In this document: piece by piece, positions 35,673 through 44,402 of the stretch
How positions within the stretch are numbered: position 1 is the first letter of the stretch
Layout: the number at the start of each line of letters is the position of its first letter
Assembly (NCBI RefSeq): GCF_003217775.1
Contig: NZ_QJVJ01000003.1
Span: forward strand, 124,001 to 188,000
From: Paenibacillus flagellatus
GTDB taxonomy: Bacteria > Bacillota > Bacilli > Paenibacillales > NBRC-103111
Length of the DNA: 64,000 nt
Reading direction: 5' to 3'
Notes under the pieces: generated by a model
Database searches by the model: none
Seen by the model: the letters and a program-made list of their open reading frames with translations, nothing else
What the model was told of the DNA's origin: nothing
Position numbers and translations under genes: made by a program

Positions 35673-35728
35673 CTTCCCGCCCCCCTTTCCGATTTTCTAA
35701 GAATATCATCCTACAAATCCGGAAACTA

Positions 35729-35763
35729 TGCACGATTTTGTGTTCAAGCCTTGCACATTTTTG
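35729..35763 (-). promoter_or_regulatory. Direct-repeat operator upstream of the histidine kinase
   Basis: Read on the plus strand, TGCACGATTTTG begins at 35729 and TGCACATTTTTG at 35752, 23 bp apart, 57-91 bases before the kinase GTG. It matches in sequence and spacing the element before the transporter operon, implying autoregulation by the AraC-type regulator. Confidence 0.65.
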
Positions 35764-35803
35764 GAATCGGGCGAAACACTTCGCTTTCAACGAAGTGGAA
35801 CAT

Positions 35804-35838
35804 AAAAAAACGCGAATCCGATAAAGTCGATTCGCGTT
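35804..35838 (-). terminator. Terminator after the UvrA-like gene
   Basis: ACGCGAATC/GATTCGCGT stem followed by seven T on the minus strand, 66 bases after the stop at 35904. A second small hairpin, CACTTCG/CGAAGTG, sits just beyond. Confidence 0.85.
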
Positions 35839-35903
35839 ACGGTGTCTAGCTTTGCGTCAGCCTATTTTTGCCGAAGCTCCTTCGATAATGTGGTTTTCTC
35901 GGG

Positions 35904-38165
35904 TCAGCTTGGCACCAAATATTTTCCCGTGATCGACTGCTCCGCATGGATGATCTGCGCCGGTGTCCCCTCGAACACGACCTGGCCGCCCCTGCTTCCT
36001 CCGTCCGGCCCCATATCGATGATCCAATCCGCTTGACTGATCACTTCGAGGTTATGCTCGATAACGATCACCGTATTGCCGGCATCCACGAGGCGGTTCA
36101 TAATCCCCAGCAGGTGACCGATATCCGACATATGCAGGCCGGTCGTCGGCTCGTCCATCACGTAGATGCTGCCTTTCTTATGCAGCTCGCTCGCCAGCTT
36201 GATGCGCTGGCATTCCCCACCCGAGAGCGTGCTGAGCGGCTGGCCGAGCGTGATATAGTTCAGCCCCACATCGCACATCGCCTGAAGCTTGCGCCCAACC
36301 TCCTTCAGCTGAAAGAAGTCCAACGCCTGTTCCACCGTCATCTCGAGCACTTCCGCGATGGACTTGCCGTTCAGCTTGTACGCGAGCACTTCCTCCTTGA
36401 ACCGTTTGCCTCCGCATACTTCGCACGGAAGCTTGACGCTGTCGAGATAGGCAAGGTCCGTATACACGACGCCCAGCCCTTGGCAGTTCTCGCAAGCCCC
36501 CTTGGAGTTGAAGCTGAACAAGCCTTGGTTGACTTTGTTTGCGGAAGCGAACGCCTTGCGCACCTCATCCATGATGCCCGTGTAAGTCGCGGGATTCGAC
36601 CTCGTCGACACGCCTACCGCCGATTGGTCGATGACGATCGCATCCGGATGCTGGCCGAGGAACACATCGTTAATGAGCGTGCTCTTGCCCGAGCCGGCGA
36701 CGCCGGTAACGACGGTCAGCACGCCGGTTGGAATATCGACGCTCACGTTCCGCAGGTTGTGCATTGTTGCATCTTTAATGGACAGCTTGCCGGACGGCTG
36801 CCTGCAATCGTGCTTCAGCTGGAGCGGGCGTTTCATATGGGTGCCTGTCAGCGTATCCGACTCCAGCAGCCCCTGGAAGCTTCCTTCGTATACGATCGTG
36901 CCGCCGCGGCTGCCGGCATGAGGCCCGACATCGACAATGTGGTCCGCCACCTTGATTACATCGGGATCGTGCTCGACGACAATGACGGTATTGCCCTTGT
37001 CGCGCAGCTTCTGAAGCAGCTCATTCAGCCGATGGACGTCGCGGGGGTGCAAGCCGACGCTCGGCTCGTCGAAAATGTACGTGACATCCACCAAGCTTCC
37101 GCTCAGGTGCTTCACCATCTTGACGCGCTGCGACTCGCCGCCGGACAACGTATCCGTCTCGCGGTCCAGCGTCAAGTAGTCGAGACCGATGTCCACCAGA
37201 TGCTGCAATCTCTCCGTCAGCGACTTGACGAGCGGCACGGCGACAGGATCGTTGATTTCCCGGATGACGCGGATGAGCTGTCCGACCTCCATGGCGGACA
37301 TTTCCGCGATGTTGAGTCCGTTGATTTTGCAGCTTAATGCGGCCCGATTGAGCCTCGTGCCGCGGCAGCTGGAGCACGGTCCCTCGGAAATGTACGGCGC
37401 GACCGCTTTTTGGGTACGCTCGGACTTTGTCTTTACATCCTGCTTGATGTATTTGTTGGTAAATTTCTCGATGACGCCTTCCACGGTAATATTCATGGCC
37501 TTGCCGGCAAAATCCATCTGAACTTTTCTCGCCTTGCCGTACAGCAGCTGCTCCAGATCCTCATCCGAGTAGTCGCTCAGCTTCTTATCGGGATCGAACG
37601 GTCCCGACTGTACGATCATGTTCCATTCCCAGCCCCCCACCGAATAGTCCGGCAGCATGAGGGCCCCTTCATTCAACGACTTGGACATGTCCACCGCCTT
37701 GCTCATGTCGACGCCCAGCTTGCGGCCGATCCCGTTGCATTCGGGACACATCCCTTTCGGATCGTTAAACGAGAACATGAACGGTTGTCCAACGTAAGGC
37801 TGACCCACTCGGGAGAAAAGAAGACGAAGAACGGGAGAAATGTCCGTAATGGTGCCCATCGTGGAATGGGAGCCGCCGCCCAGCCGCTTCTGATCCACGA
37901 CGACGGCCATGCTCAGGTTCTCGATCGCGTCTGCGTCCGGCTGCGGAAAACGCGGCAAAAAGTTGCGGACGAACGTGCTGAAGTTTTCGTTCAGCAGCCG
38001 CTGGGATTCGGTGGCGATCGTATCGAAGACGATCGACGATTTGCCGGAGCCGGATACCCCGGTAAATATTGAAATTTTTCGTTTCGGAATGCGTAAGGAT
38101 ACGTTTTTGAGATTGTTTTCCCGTGCTCCCGAGATGACGATATATTCCTGATTCGATTCGCTCAT
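35904..38165 (-). CDS. UvrA-like ABC ATPase, short (UvrA2/DrrC-like) class
   Basis: 753 residues, against about 950 for housekeeping UvrA. Two ABC cassettes: Walker A GVSGSGKSS and GVAGSGKST, signatures LSGGESQRV and LSGGECQRI. Zinc-binding CxxC pairs occur (CPECNG, CSSCRG, CENCQG, CEVCGG). The missing length falls in the first half, where canonical UvrA has its UvrB-binding region. This class is linked to resistance against DNA-binding drugs rather than core excision repair. The ATG at 38165 follows GGAAGGGCGG. Monocistronic with terminator. Confidence 0.88.
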   Translation of the reverse strand: MSESNQEYIVISGARENNLKNVSLRIPKRKISIFTGVSGSGKSSIVFDTIATESQRLLNENFSTFVRNFLPRFPQPDADAIENLSMAVVVDQKRLGGGSHSTMGTITDISPVLRLLFSRVGQPYVGQPFMFSFNDPKGMCPECNGIGRKLGVDMSKAVDMSKSLNEGALMLPDYSVGGWEWNMIVQSGPFDPDKKLSDYSDEDLEQLLYGKARKVQMDFAGKAMNITVEGVIEKFTNKYIKQDVKTKSERTQKAVAPYISEGPCSSCRGTRLNRAALSCKINGLNIAEMSAMEVGQLIRVIREINDPVAVPLVKSLTERLQHLVDIGLDYLTLDRETDTLSGGESQRVKMVKHLSGSLVDVTYIFDEPSVGLHPRDVHRLNELLQKLRDKGNTVIVVEHDPDVIKVADHIVDVGPHAGSRGGTIVYEGSFQGLLESDTLTGTHMKRPLQLKHDCRQPSGKLSIKDATMHNLRNVSVDIPTGVLTVVTGVAGSGKSTLINDVFLGQHPDAIVIDQSAVGVSTRSNPATYTGIMDEVRKAFASANKVNQGLFSFNSKGACENCQGLGVVYTDLAYLDSVKLPCEVCGGKRFKEEVLAYKLNGKSIAEVLEMTVEQALDFFQLKEVGRKLQAMCDVGLNYITLGQPLSTLSGGECQRIKLASELHKKGSIYVMDEPTTGLHMSDIGHLLGIMNRLVDAGNTVIVIEHNLEVISQADWIIDMGPDGGSRGGQVVFEGTPAQIIHAEQSITGKYLVPS

Positions 38166-38379
38166 GCTTACCGCCCTTCCGATCGGTTTTCGACCCATAT
38201 CCACATTGTACCATATCTCGCAAGCTTAGAAAGGCGAGTGTCCGAAATAGCTCCCGGCAATGGCCGCCGACGTTGGAGCCGGGCCTATCATAACTCGACA
38301 AAATGGTCCGAACGAACGCAAACCGGCTGCTACCTGCACGCAGCCGGTTTATGTTCGTTCGAATCAAGCGCGAATGCGA

Positions 38380-38802
38380 TTATGGTTCCAATACCTTTTC
38401 AAGCTCGCCGCACCATTTGCTCCAGCCGTACTTGGCGCCTTCGAGTCCTTGAACGTTCGCGAATCCGGTTTGATCGAGATGAAGGTTAACTTTACCTTCT
38501 CCCAGCTCCTGCAGCGTCCAGGTGACGGTGTGCTTCTCCCCTCCGCTGGCCCACGTATAGGACAAACGGTTCGGCGCTTCCACGACGAGCACTTCGCCTT
38601 CGATAATGCCGTCCCACCATTCGGACGGCTGCGTGCGGAACTGAAACCGATGTCCCACGACCGGCTTGAAATCGTTCTCCATCGCCTGGCCGTTATGAAT
38701 ATTGACTACCCATTTGGCGAGCTTGTTCGAATCCGTTATGGCGGACCAAAGCTTCTCGATCGATGTCGCGTACTGAAAATCCAAGGACAACGCTAAGCTC
38801 AT
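38380..38802 (-). CDS. SRPBCC (AHSA1-like) protein
   Basis: A START/Bet v 1-like lipid-binding fold of 140 residues: LDFQYATSIEKLWSAITDSN, ANRLSYTWASGGEKHTVTWT and a C-terminal helix (YGWSKWCGELEKVLEP). The ATG at 38802 follows GGAGGAGGAAGA and overlaps the upstream ArsR gene by 4 bases. ArsR-SRPBCC pairs are common in Bacillota; the ligand is unknown. Confidence 0.88.
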   Translation of the reverse strand: MSLALSLDFQYATSIEKLWSAITDSNKLAKWVVNIHNGQAMENDFKPVVGHRFQFRTQPSEWWDGIIEGEVLVVEAPNRLSYTWASGGEKHTVTWTLQELGEGKVNLHLDQTGFANVQGLEGAKYGWSKWCGELEKVLEP

Positions 38803-39128
38803 TCTTCTTCCTCCTCCAAAAATTGGTTCAAGCGCATCAGATTCACGCTCCAAAACTTGCTGTAAAAAGCGACCCAATCTTGAATTTCTCGGAGCGGAGC
38901 GGCGTTTAGCCTGAATCTCGTCTCCCTGCCGACTTTCCGGTCAAGGACCAGTCCGGCTTCTTTTAGAATGGTCAAATGTTTGGATACCGCCGTACGGCCC
39001 ATCGGAAACTGTACCGTTAATTCATGAAGCGGTATCTCGTCTTTCTCCGCCAATAGTCGAATGAGGCGACGCCTGGTCGGATCCGCAATCGCGTCAAACA
39101 CGTCCCGCAATTGGTTGTTTTCGCTCAC
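38799..39128 (-). CDS. ArsR family repressor
   Basis: 109 residues: AIADPTRRRLIRLLAEKDEI and the recognition helix region GRTAVSKHLTILKEAGLVLD. No metal-binding cysteines, so it senses something other than a metal. Cotranscribed with the SRPBCC gene; palindromic operators overlap its own promoter, so it probably represses itself and its partner. Confidence 0.9.
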   Translation of the reverse strand: MSENNQLRDVFDAIADPTRRRLIRLLAEKDEIPLHELTVQFPMGRTAVSKHLTILKEAGLVLDRKVGRETRFRLNAAPLREIQDWVAFYSKFWSVNLMRLNQFLEEEEE

Positions 39129-39168
39129 AACACCCTCTCCTAAGGAAATGGTTGGCTCCTCGATTGGA

Positions 39169-39218
39169 CACCATTTGGTGACTATTTAATAATAAGACAC
39201 CATTCAGTGTCATGTCAA
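39169..39218 (-). promoter_or_regulatory. ArsR-SRPBCC promoter with two operators
   Basis: Minus strand TTGACA (39213-39218) and TATTAT (39189-39194), spacer 18. Between them is GACAC-CATTCA-GTGTC (39196-39211, perfect arms), and just downstream at the expected start is CACCA-TT-TGGTG (39169-39180, perfect). Binding at either would block RNA polymerase. Confidence 0.75.
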
Positions 39219-39285
39219 CAGCATTTTCAACGGTCTGACGGCAAAGCCATCCACAATCGGTAGGATGCCCATCGGCTCCAAACCG

Positions 39286-41532
39286 TTAGGATTCCGTTCC
39301 CGCTTTTAAAGCTTCGCTCATGGAAACGGCGTTGACCTTTCGCTTGCAAAGCAGCTTCGACAGCTCATAGGAAAGCATGACCGCTGCGAACCCGACGCCG
39401 ATGTAAAGCGGATCGATTTTTACGGGCATGGCGAAAGGAGCGCTGTTTTCGAGCGTTTGCATCAATCCCCCCATCGCCGCAAAGCTGATCGGTATTCCAA
39501 CGATGTACCCGATCGCGACGACAAACGTCGAGCTGTTGAGAATCAAGGAATTGATCTCACGCTTTCGGTAACCGAATATTTTTAACAGGGAAATCGTACT
39601 CTTATTTTCTTCAATCATCATGGAGGTGACGACATAAATGATCATGACCGCGATCATAAACGCAACGGCCGATACGAAAACGACCATCGACGTCAAAGGC
39701 GCCATCGACTCCCGAACCGCGTCGATCTTGTCGTCCAGAGACAGCGCGCTGATCAGCTCGTCGTCCGGGAGATCCAGCCGAGCTTTGCTGAAGAGCGCCG
39801 AGTAGCTTCCTTTCGGCATTCCGAACGTCTCGTTATACTCCTCAAGCGGCATCAGGATGGACTTGTTGTACGAATCCGCGATGCCCCCTACCCGGAGCGA
39901 AAACGGCCGATAGTCCGCTTTCCGAATGACCGTGATCGTATCCCCCGGCTTGACCTTCAGCCGCTCGGCGATCGGCTTCGTGATCAGGACCCGATCGATC
40001 CAGAGTTTGGCGCCGGTTGCGTCCTCGACGTTCAGCATGGCGGAGTCCGGCAAGACGCCGATGACGTTGAAAGCCCGGCTGTCGTCGCCTTTGGCCGTAA
40101 AGCTCGATACCGCATATGGCTCGGAGCCTGCCGGCGTCGGCCCGGTGCGCAAGCTTTTGAACAAATACTCGTACTTGAAGTTGGATGCGTTCTTCAGCTC
40201 GGCCGTAAGAAAATAATCCATGCCGCTCTTCAGGAAGAAGCCGAAGAGCAGCAGCAAGGTCGCCGCGGCGACGCCGGCCAGCAGCAGAGTTAACCGGGAC
40301 AGGCTGCGAAGCTGTTCCCTGATTTGGAATTTGGCGGCGAACTTGAGGCTGTCGAGCTTGAACATCCGCTCCAGACCATGGACCTTGCTCTTGTCCCGAT
40401 CGCCCTTCATCAGCTCGACGGGCGGACGCTCGAGCTGCTTCCGGATCACGAACCAGCCGCTCGATCCGAGCAATGCGACGGGCAGAAGCAGGCTTAGGAT
40501 GATGACGAGCGGGTTGTAATCGATTCCGGTCAGCGGGATGTCGAAGGAATCGAGCATGACCAGCAGCCCGGGACGTACGGTCAAGAGACCGAGCGCCGTT
40601 CCGAGGATCCCCCCCATTGCGGCGATCGCAAACGGGAATCGCAGATAGTGGCGGTAAATTTCCTTTTTTGTGTAACCTAACGCGTACAAGGCGCCTGCGA
40701 TCGCGGATTCGCGCTTGATCATCCGTCCCAGAATGTTGCCGATCAATATGGAGGCCAACAGCAAAATCGCGGTCGGTACGACCCGGCCCATCGAATCGAT
40801 GGAAGCGAGCTTGTTCGTCACGGCTCGGACCCTGTTGTTGCCGTCGATATCCGTCCATTGCACGACCTCGATGCCGCGGCTCCTCAACAGCTCGATGAAT
40901 GCCGCAGACCGGGCGCGGGGGTTAATTTCGGAAGGATTGAATTTGATCGAGTAGAAACGGTTTCCTTCCCACAGCGAAGCGAAATCCTCCTTGCCGATGA
41001 CGGCTATGCCGAATCCCAGCTGCGGCAGGATATCCGTTTCCGATCGCAGCGGATAAATGTAGTTGGGCAGCGCCATCAGACCGGCAACCGTAAACGATCG
41101 ATCCGCGATCTTCAGCACATCGCCGATCTTCACTTCATGAGCGGCGGCAAAGGCCGGGTTGAGCAAAATGTCGCCCTTGCCGCCGAGCGGCTTCCCCTCG
41201 AGGACGGCAGGAAGATTGATGCGGTCGTTCTTGCTGAAAAGGCGCAGCGTGATCCCTTCCGACAGCGTGTAGTCGAACATTCGCCCTTCTTCGATCCTTG
41301 CGTCAGCCGCCGCCTCCAGCTCCTCCAGCCGGCCGATGCTCCGGACCGTTGTAAAGGAGGCGTCTTCCTGGGCGTATTTCGTTTCGAATTGGTACGTCAG
41401 CCGACTCAAGTTGCCGCCCATCGCCACCAAGCATGTAAACAGAAAGCAGCTGAGAGCGATCAGCAGCATGGAGCCGATGTAAGGGGCTTTGTTCTCCAGG
41501 AATACCCTCTTGATTCGTTTGTCGATCACCAT
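39286..41532 (-). CDS. FtsX/MacB-type ABC exporter permease
   Basis: A large two-module FtsX permease: one N-terminal helix (YIGSMLLIALSCFLFTCLVA), an extracellular domain, three helices, a second extracellular domain and a final helix bundle (MTSMVVFVSAVAFMIAVMII). Such permeases act with LolD-like ATPases in mechanotransmission or drug/peptide export. The start was taken at MVIDKRIK; the ATPase gene upstream overlaps the 5' end of this gene by a base or a few. Under the TetR gene of the same operon. Confidence 0.87.
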   Translation of the reverse strand: MVIDKRIKRVFLENKAPYIGSMLLIALSCFLFTCLVAMGGNLSRLTYQFETKYAQEDASFTTVRSIGRLEELEAAADARIEEGRMFDYTLSEGITLRLFSKNDRINLPAVLEGKPLGGKGDILLNPAFAAAHEVKIGDVLKIADRSFTVAGLMALPNYIYPLRSETDILPQLGFGIAVIGKEDFASLWEGNRFYSIKFNPSEINPRARSAAFIELLRSRGIEVVQWTDIDGNNRVRAVTNKLASIDSMGRVVPTAILLLASILIGNILGRMIKRESAIAGALYALGYTKKEIYRHYLRFPFAIAAMGGILGTALGLLTVRPGLLVMLDSFDIPLTGIDYNPLVIILSLLLPVALLGSSGWFVIRKQLERPPVELMKGDRDKSKVHGLERMFKLDSLKFAAKFQIREQLRSLSRLTLLLAGVAAATLLLLFGFFLKSGMDYFLTAELKNASNFKYEYLFKSLRTGPTPAGSEPYAVSSFTAKGDDSRAFNVIGVLPDSAMLNVEDATGAKLWIDRVLITKPIAERLKVKPGDTITVIRKADYRPFSLRVGGIADSYNKSILMPLEEYNETFGMPKGSYSALFSKARLDLPDDELISALSLDDKIDAVRESMAPLTSMVVFVSAVAFMIAVMIIYVVTSMMIEENKSTISLLKIFGYRKREINSLILNSSTFVVAIGYIVGIPISFAAMGGLMQTLENSAPFAMPVKIDPLYIGVGFAAVMLSYELSKLLCKRKVNAVSMSEALKAGTES

Positions 41533-42236
41533 TACCATTCAATCCTTTCCGCCGGTACGGGGTTCGGATTCACCGATTGGTCCGCGATTTCCCCGCTGCG
41601 CACCTTGAATACCCGGTTCGCCATGGCGGCTATGGCGGCATTGTGGGTGATCATCAAGATCGTCGTGCCGTATGTCCGGTTCACCCGCTGCAGCAGCTGC
41701 AGGATGCTGCGCGACGTATGGAAGTCGAGCGCGCCGGTCGGCTCGTCGCACAACAGCAGCTTCGGATTTTTGACGATTGCTCGCGCTATGGAAACTCTCT
41801 GCTGCTCGCCGCCGGAGAGCTCCCTCGGGAAGCGGTGCTTTTTGTCCTTCATGCCTACGGCTGCCAACACTTCGTCCGTATCCAGAGGCGACTTGCCGAT
41901 GTTGGATACCACCTCTACGTTTTCCACGGCGGTCAGATTGGGAACCAGGTTGTAGAACTGGAAGACGAACCCGATATCGTGGCGTCGGTACTCGGTCAGC
42001 TGGTCGTCGTTCAGACGGCCGAGCTCGATCCCGTCGACGAAAACCCGCCCGCTGTCGGCGCGGTCGATGCCCCCCAGAATGTTCATCAGCGTGGACTTGC
42101 CGGAACCGGACGGACCGAGGATGACGCCGATTTCGCCCTTGTCGAGCTTCATCCCGATCCCTTTCAAAACCTCGGTTATGACCGTGCCCGTCGCATAGCT
42201 CTTTTTTACGTTGGCCATATCGATCAACATCTTCAT
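41532..42236 (-). CDS. ABC exporter ATPase (LolD/MacB type)
   Basis: Walker A GPSGSGKST, signature LSGGEQQRVSIARA, Walker B LLLCDEPTGALD and H-loop MITHNAA: a full ATP-binding subunit of the FtsX-partner group. 234 residues. Located between the TetR regulator and the permease and overlapping the latter. Confidence 0.93.
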   Translation of the reverse strand: MKMLIDMANVKKSYATGTVITEVLKGIGMKLDKGEIGVILGPSGSGKSTLMNILGGIDRADSGRVFVDGIELGRLNDDQLTEYRRHDIGFVFQFYNLVPNLTAVENVEVVSNIGKSPLDTDEVLAAVGMKDKKHRFPRELSGGEQQRVSIARAIVKNPKLLLCDEPTGALDFHTSRSILQLLQRVNRTYGTTILMITHNAAIAAMANRVFKVRSGEIADQSVNPNPVPAERIEW

Positions 42237-42245
42237 TCCTCCCGG

Positions 42246-42917
42246 TTAGCGGTACAAAATTTGGCGAAGCATTTGCAGGTACGCCTCCAGCTCGTTAGCC
42301 CGATCGTCGTATTGAGCCCGGAATTCCTCGAGATCGTCGCCATGCCGGAACAGGCTGTCGATGAACCCGTTGATCGTCCACATGATGATGTTCAAAGCTT
42401 TTTCCCGTTCAATCCCTTCCTTGAACAACGCCTTGTCATTATTGGATTTTCGACAAACCTGCTCGATCCCTATAAGCGGGGAACTCGGCACATCGTCCGG
42501 CGGCCCCCCCGGAAACACTTCCTTCATGGCGAACTGCGCCTTCACCAGAAACCCGAACAGAAGCGGGGAGCGAACGGACAGATCCGCCTTTTGTTTGGAT
42601 ACGATTCGGATATTGTCCAGGAAGTCGCGGCTTTCCGAAATGTATGTCTCATATTCGGTCATGATCAAGTCCGAGGCATACTTGACGAGGAACAGGAACA
42701 GTCCTCTCTTGGAACCGAAGTAATGAAAGATCAGTCCTTTGGAAATGCCGGATTCTTTTACGATGACATCCGTATTCGCCGCCGCATACCCTTTGGCAAA
42801 CTCCTTCAGCGCCGACTCGATCACACGCTCGCGCTTCTCCTCTTCCATCGTCATAAACTTGTGTTCCTTGACGTCGTAGGGTTGGATATATTCGGAATCG
42901 TCAATCTTTCTGGGCAC
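42246..42917 (-). CDS. TetR family repressor of the ABC exporter
   Basis: TetR helix-turn-helix: ESALKEFAKGYAAANTDVIV, then SGISKGLIFHYFGSKRGLFL. The GTG at 42917 is preferred, 8 bases after GAGG; the alternatives at 42923 and 42926 are too close. It lies 10 bases upstream of the ATPase gene in the same transcript. Two identical 17-bp palindromes overlap its promoter, so the operon is autorepressed and probably induced by a transported compound. Confidence 0.9.
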   Translation of the reverse strand: MPRKIDDSEYIQPYDVKEHKFMTMEEEKRERVIESALKEFAKGYAAANTDVIVKESGISKGLIFHYFGSKRGLFLFLVKYASDLIMTEYETYISESRDFLDNIRIVSKQKADLSVRSPLLFGFLVKAQFAMKEVFPGGPPDDVPSSPLIGIEQVCRKSNNDKALFKEGIEREKALNIIMWTINGFIDSLFRHGDDLEEFRAQYDDRANELEAYLQMLRQILYR

Positions 42918-42943
42918 ATGCATCACCTCGTTCGGACATTGAC

Positions 42944-42999
42944 GTTGACTTCAAGTCAACGGTTACACTCATTATATCACTCGTTGACTTGAAGTCAAC
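42944..42999 (-). promoter_or_regulatory. TetR operon promoter with two 17-bp operators
   Basis: Perfect palindromes GTTGACTT-C-AAGTCAAC at 42944-42960 and 42983-42999, 39 bp apart centre to centre. On the minus strand the -35 TTGACT (42993-42998) is inside one operator, TATAAT (42971-42976) lies between them (spacer 16), and the second operator covers the early transcribed region. Confidence 0.85.
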
Positions 43000-43092
43000 G
43001 GTCGAAATGGATACAAGCAAGGAATGAACCGGAGCGATCGCGGGGAACTCTATTCCTTACGTATGCCATTTCAAGGAAAGGACCGGGACGCC

Positions 43093-44280
43093 ATGCATCA
43101 TCTCTTTACGCATAACGATCTGGACGGCGTCGGCTGCGGGATCGTGGCGCGCTGCGCGTTCGGGGAGCAGATCGAGGTTCGTTACCATTCCGTGCAAAGT
43201 CTGAATCCGCAGGTGGAGCGATATGTGGAGGCGATCCGCGACAAACCGAAAAAAGACGAGCTGCTGTTCGTTACGGACTTGTCCGTTTCCGAGGAGAACG
43301 CCCAAAGACTCGATCGGCATGTGCTCGAAGGGGGCAAGGTGCGGCTGCTCGATCACCATAAGACGTCGCTCCATTTGAACCGCCATCCTTGGGCGACGGT
43401 ACAGGTCGACTACGACGACGGCAGCTTGGCGTCCGCCACCTCGCTCTTTTACGAATATTTGGTGCAGCACCGGATGTTGAAGCCGACCCCGGCGCTCGCC
43501 GAATTCGTGGAGCTGGTTCGGCTGTACGACACTTGGGAATGGGAAAAGCACGATAACGTGCAGGCCAAACGTCTGAACGATTTGTTTTTTTTGATGTCGC
43601 TCGACGACTTCGAGGAGCGGATGGTCGAACGGCTGCGGCAGCAACCGTCGTTTGCGTTTACCGATTTCGAGGAAAAGCTGCTCGAGGTGGAGGAAAGCAA
43701 GATCGAGCGTTACGTCCGCCGGAAAAAGAGAGAGCTCGTGCAGACGTTTGTAGACGAGCATTGCGTCGGCATCGTTTATGCGGAGTCGTACCATTCGGAG
43801 CTGTCGCATGAGCTCGGAAGAAGCTATCCGCATCTCGACTACATCGCGATCTTGAACGTAGGCGGGAAAAAGCTCAGCTTGCGAACGATTCACGACCATG
43901 TGGACGTGTCGGACATCGCGGCGACGTTCGGCGGCGGCGGCCATGCGAAAGCGGCGGGCTGCCCGATGACCGAGAAGGCGTTCCGGCTATATGCAACCGA
44001 GCCGTTCTTCATCGAGCCGCTGCGTCCCGATGCTGTCCGCAACGAGTACAACGCCAAAGGCTCGAAGTTCGGCGTGTTGTATGAGAATCGTCGCGGAGAC
44101 GACCTGTTTCTGTTCCCGGTGGACAACCGGTGGCATATCGATGCGAACGGGGAAACGCTGGAGCAGTCGTTCGAATCGTTCGAGGATGCCGAGCGGCATA
44201 TGAAACGGCACTACGCCGCATGGCTCGCGCGCGACGACGCGTTCGTGCGCTATTTGATGCGTCATGCGACCAAACGGTAG
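43093..44280 (+). CDS. DHH family phosphoesterase
   Basis: 395 residues. Metal-binding motifs of the DHH family: HLFTHNDLDGVGCG at the start, VTDLS, then LLDHHKTS. The C-terminal DHHA1-like part contains GGGGHAKAAGC. Members hydrolyse short oligonucleotides or linear/cyclic dinucleotides; which one is not evident. The extra C-terminal 100 residues are unlike NrnA. The ATG at 43093 has AAAGGA 10 bases upstream; the earlier in-frame ATG at 43024 lacks a site. Divergent from the TetR operon. Confidence 0.85.
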   Translation: MHHLFTHNDLDGVGCGIVARCAFGEQIEVRYHSVQSLNPQVERYVEAIRDKPKKDELLFVTDLSVSEENAQRLDRHVLEGGKVRLLDHHKTSLHLNRHPWATVQVDYDDGSLASATSLFYEYLVQHRMLKPTPALAEFVELVRLYDTWEWEKHDNVQAKRLNDLFFLMSLDDFEERMVERLRQQPSFAFTDFEEKLLEVEESKIERYVRRKKRELVQTFVDEHCVGIVYAESYHSELSHELGRSYPHLDYIAILNVGGKKLSLRTIHDHVDVSDIAATFGGGGHAKAAGCPMTEKAFRLYATEPFFIEPLRPDAVRNEYNAKGSKFGVLYENRRGDDLFLFPVDNRWHIDANGETLEQSFESFEDAERHMKRHYAAWLARDDAFVRYLMRHATKR

Positions 44281-44305
44281 TCGGGCCGCTTGATGAAAAT
44301 AAAGA

Positions 44306-44345
44306 GGCAGCAAGCCCGCCGCATTCGCGGGCTTGCTGCCTTGGC
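44306..44345. terminator. Bidirectional terminator
   Basis: 14-bp perfect stem GGCAGCAAGCCCGC/GCGGGCTTGCTGCC between the convergent DHH and dehydratase genes. Confidence 0.8.
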
Positions 44346-44402
44346 TTGTTGGGAAAGTCCCAAAAGCTTTATGAGAGACGGCCGGCTTTCTCAACATCCG
44401 GT

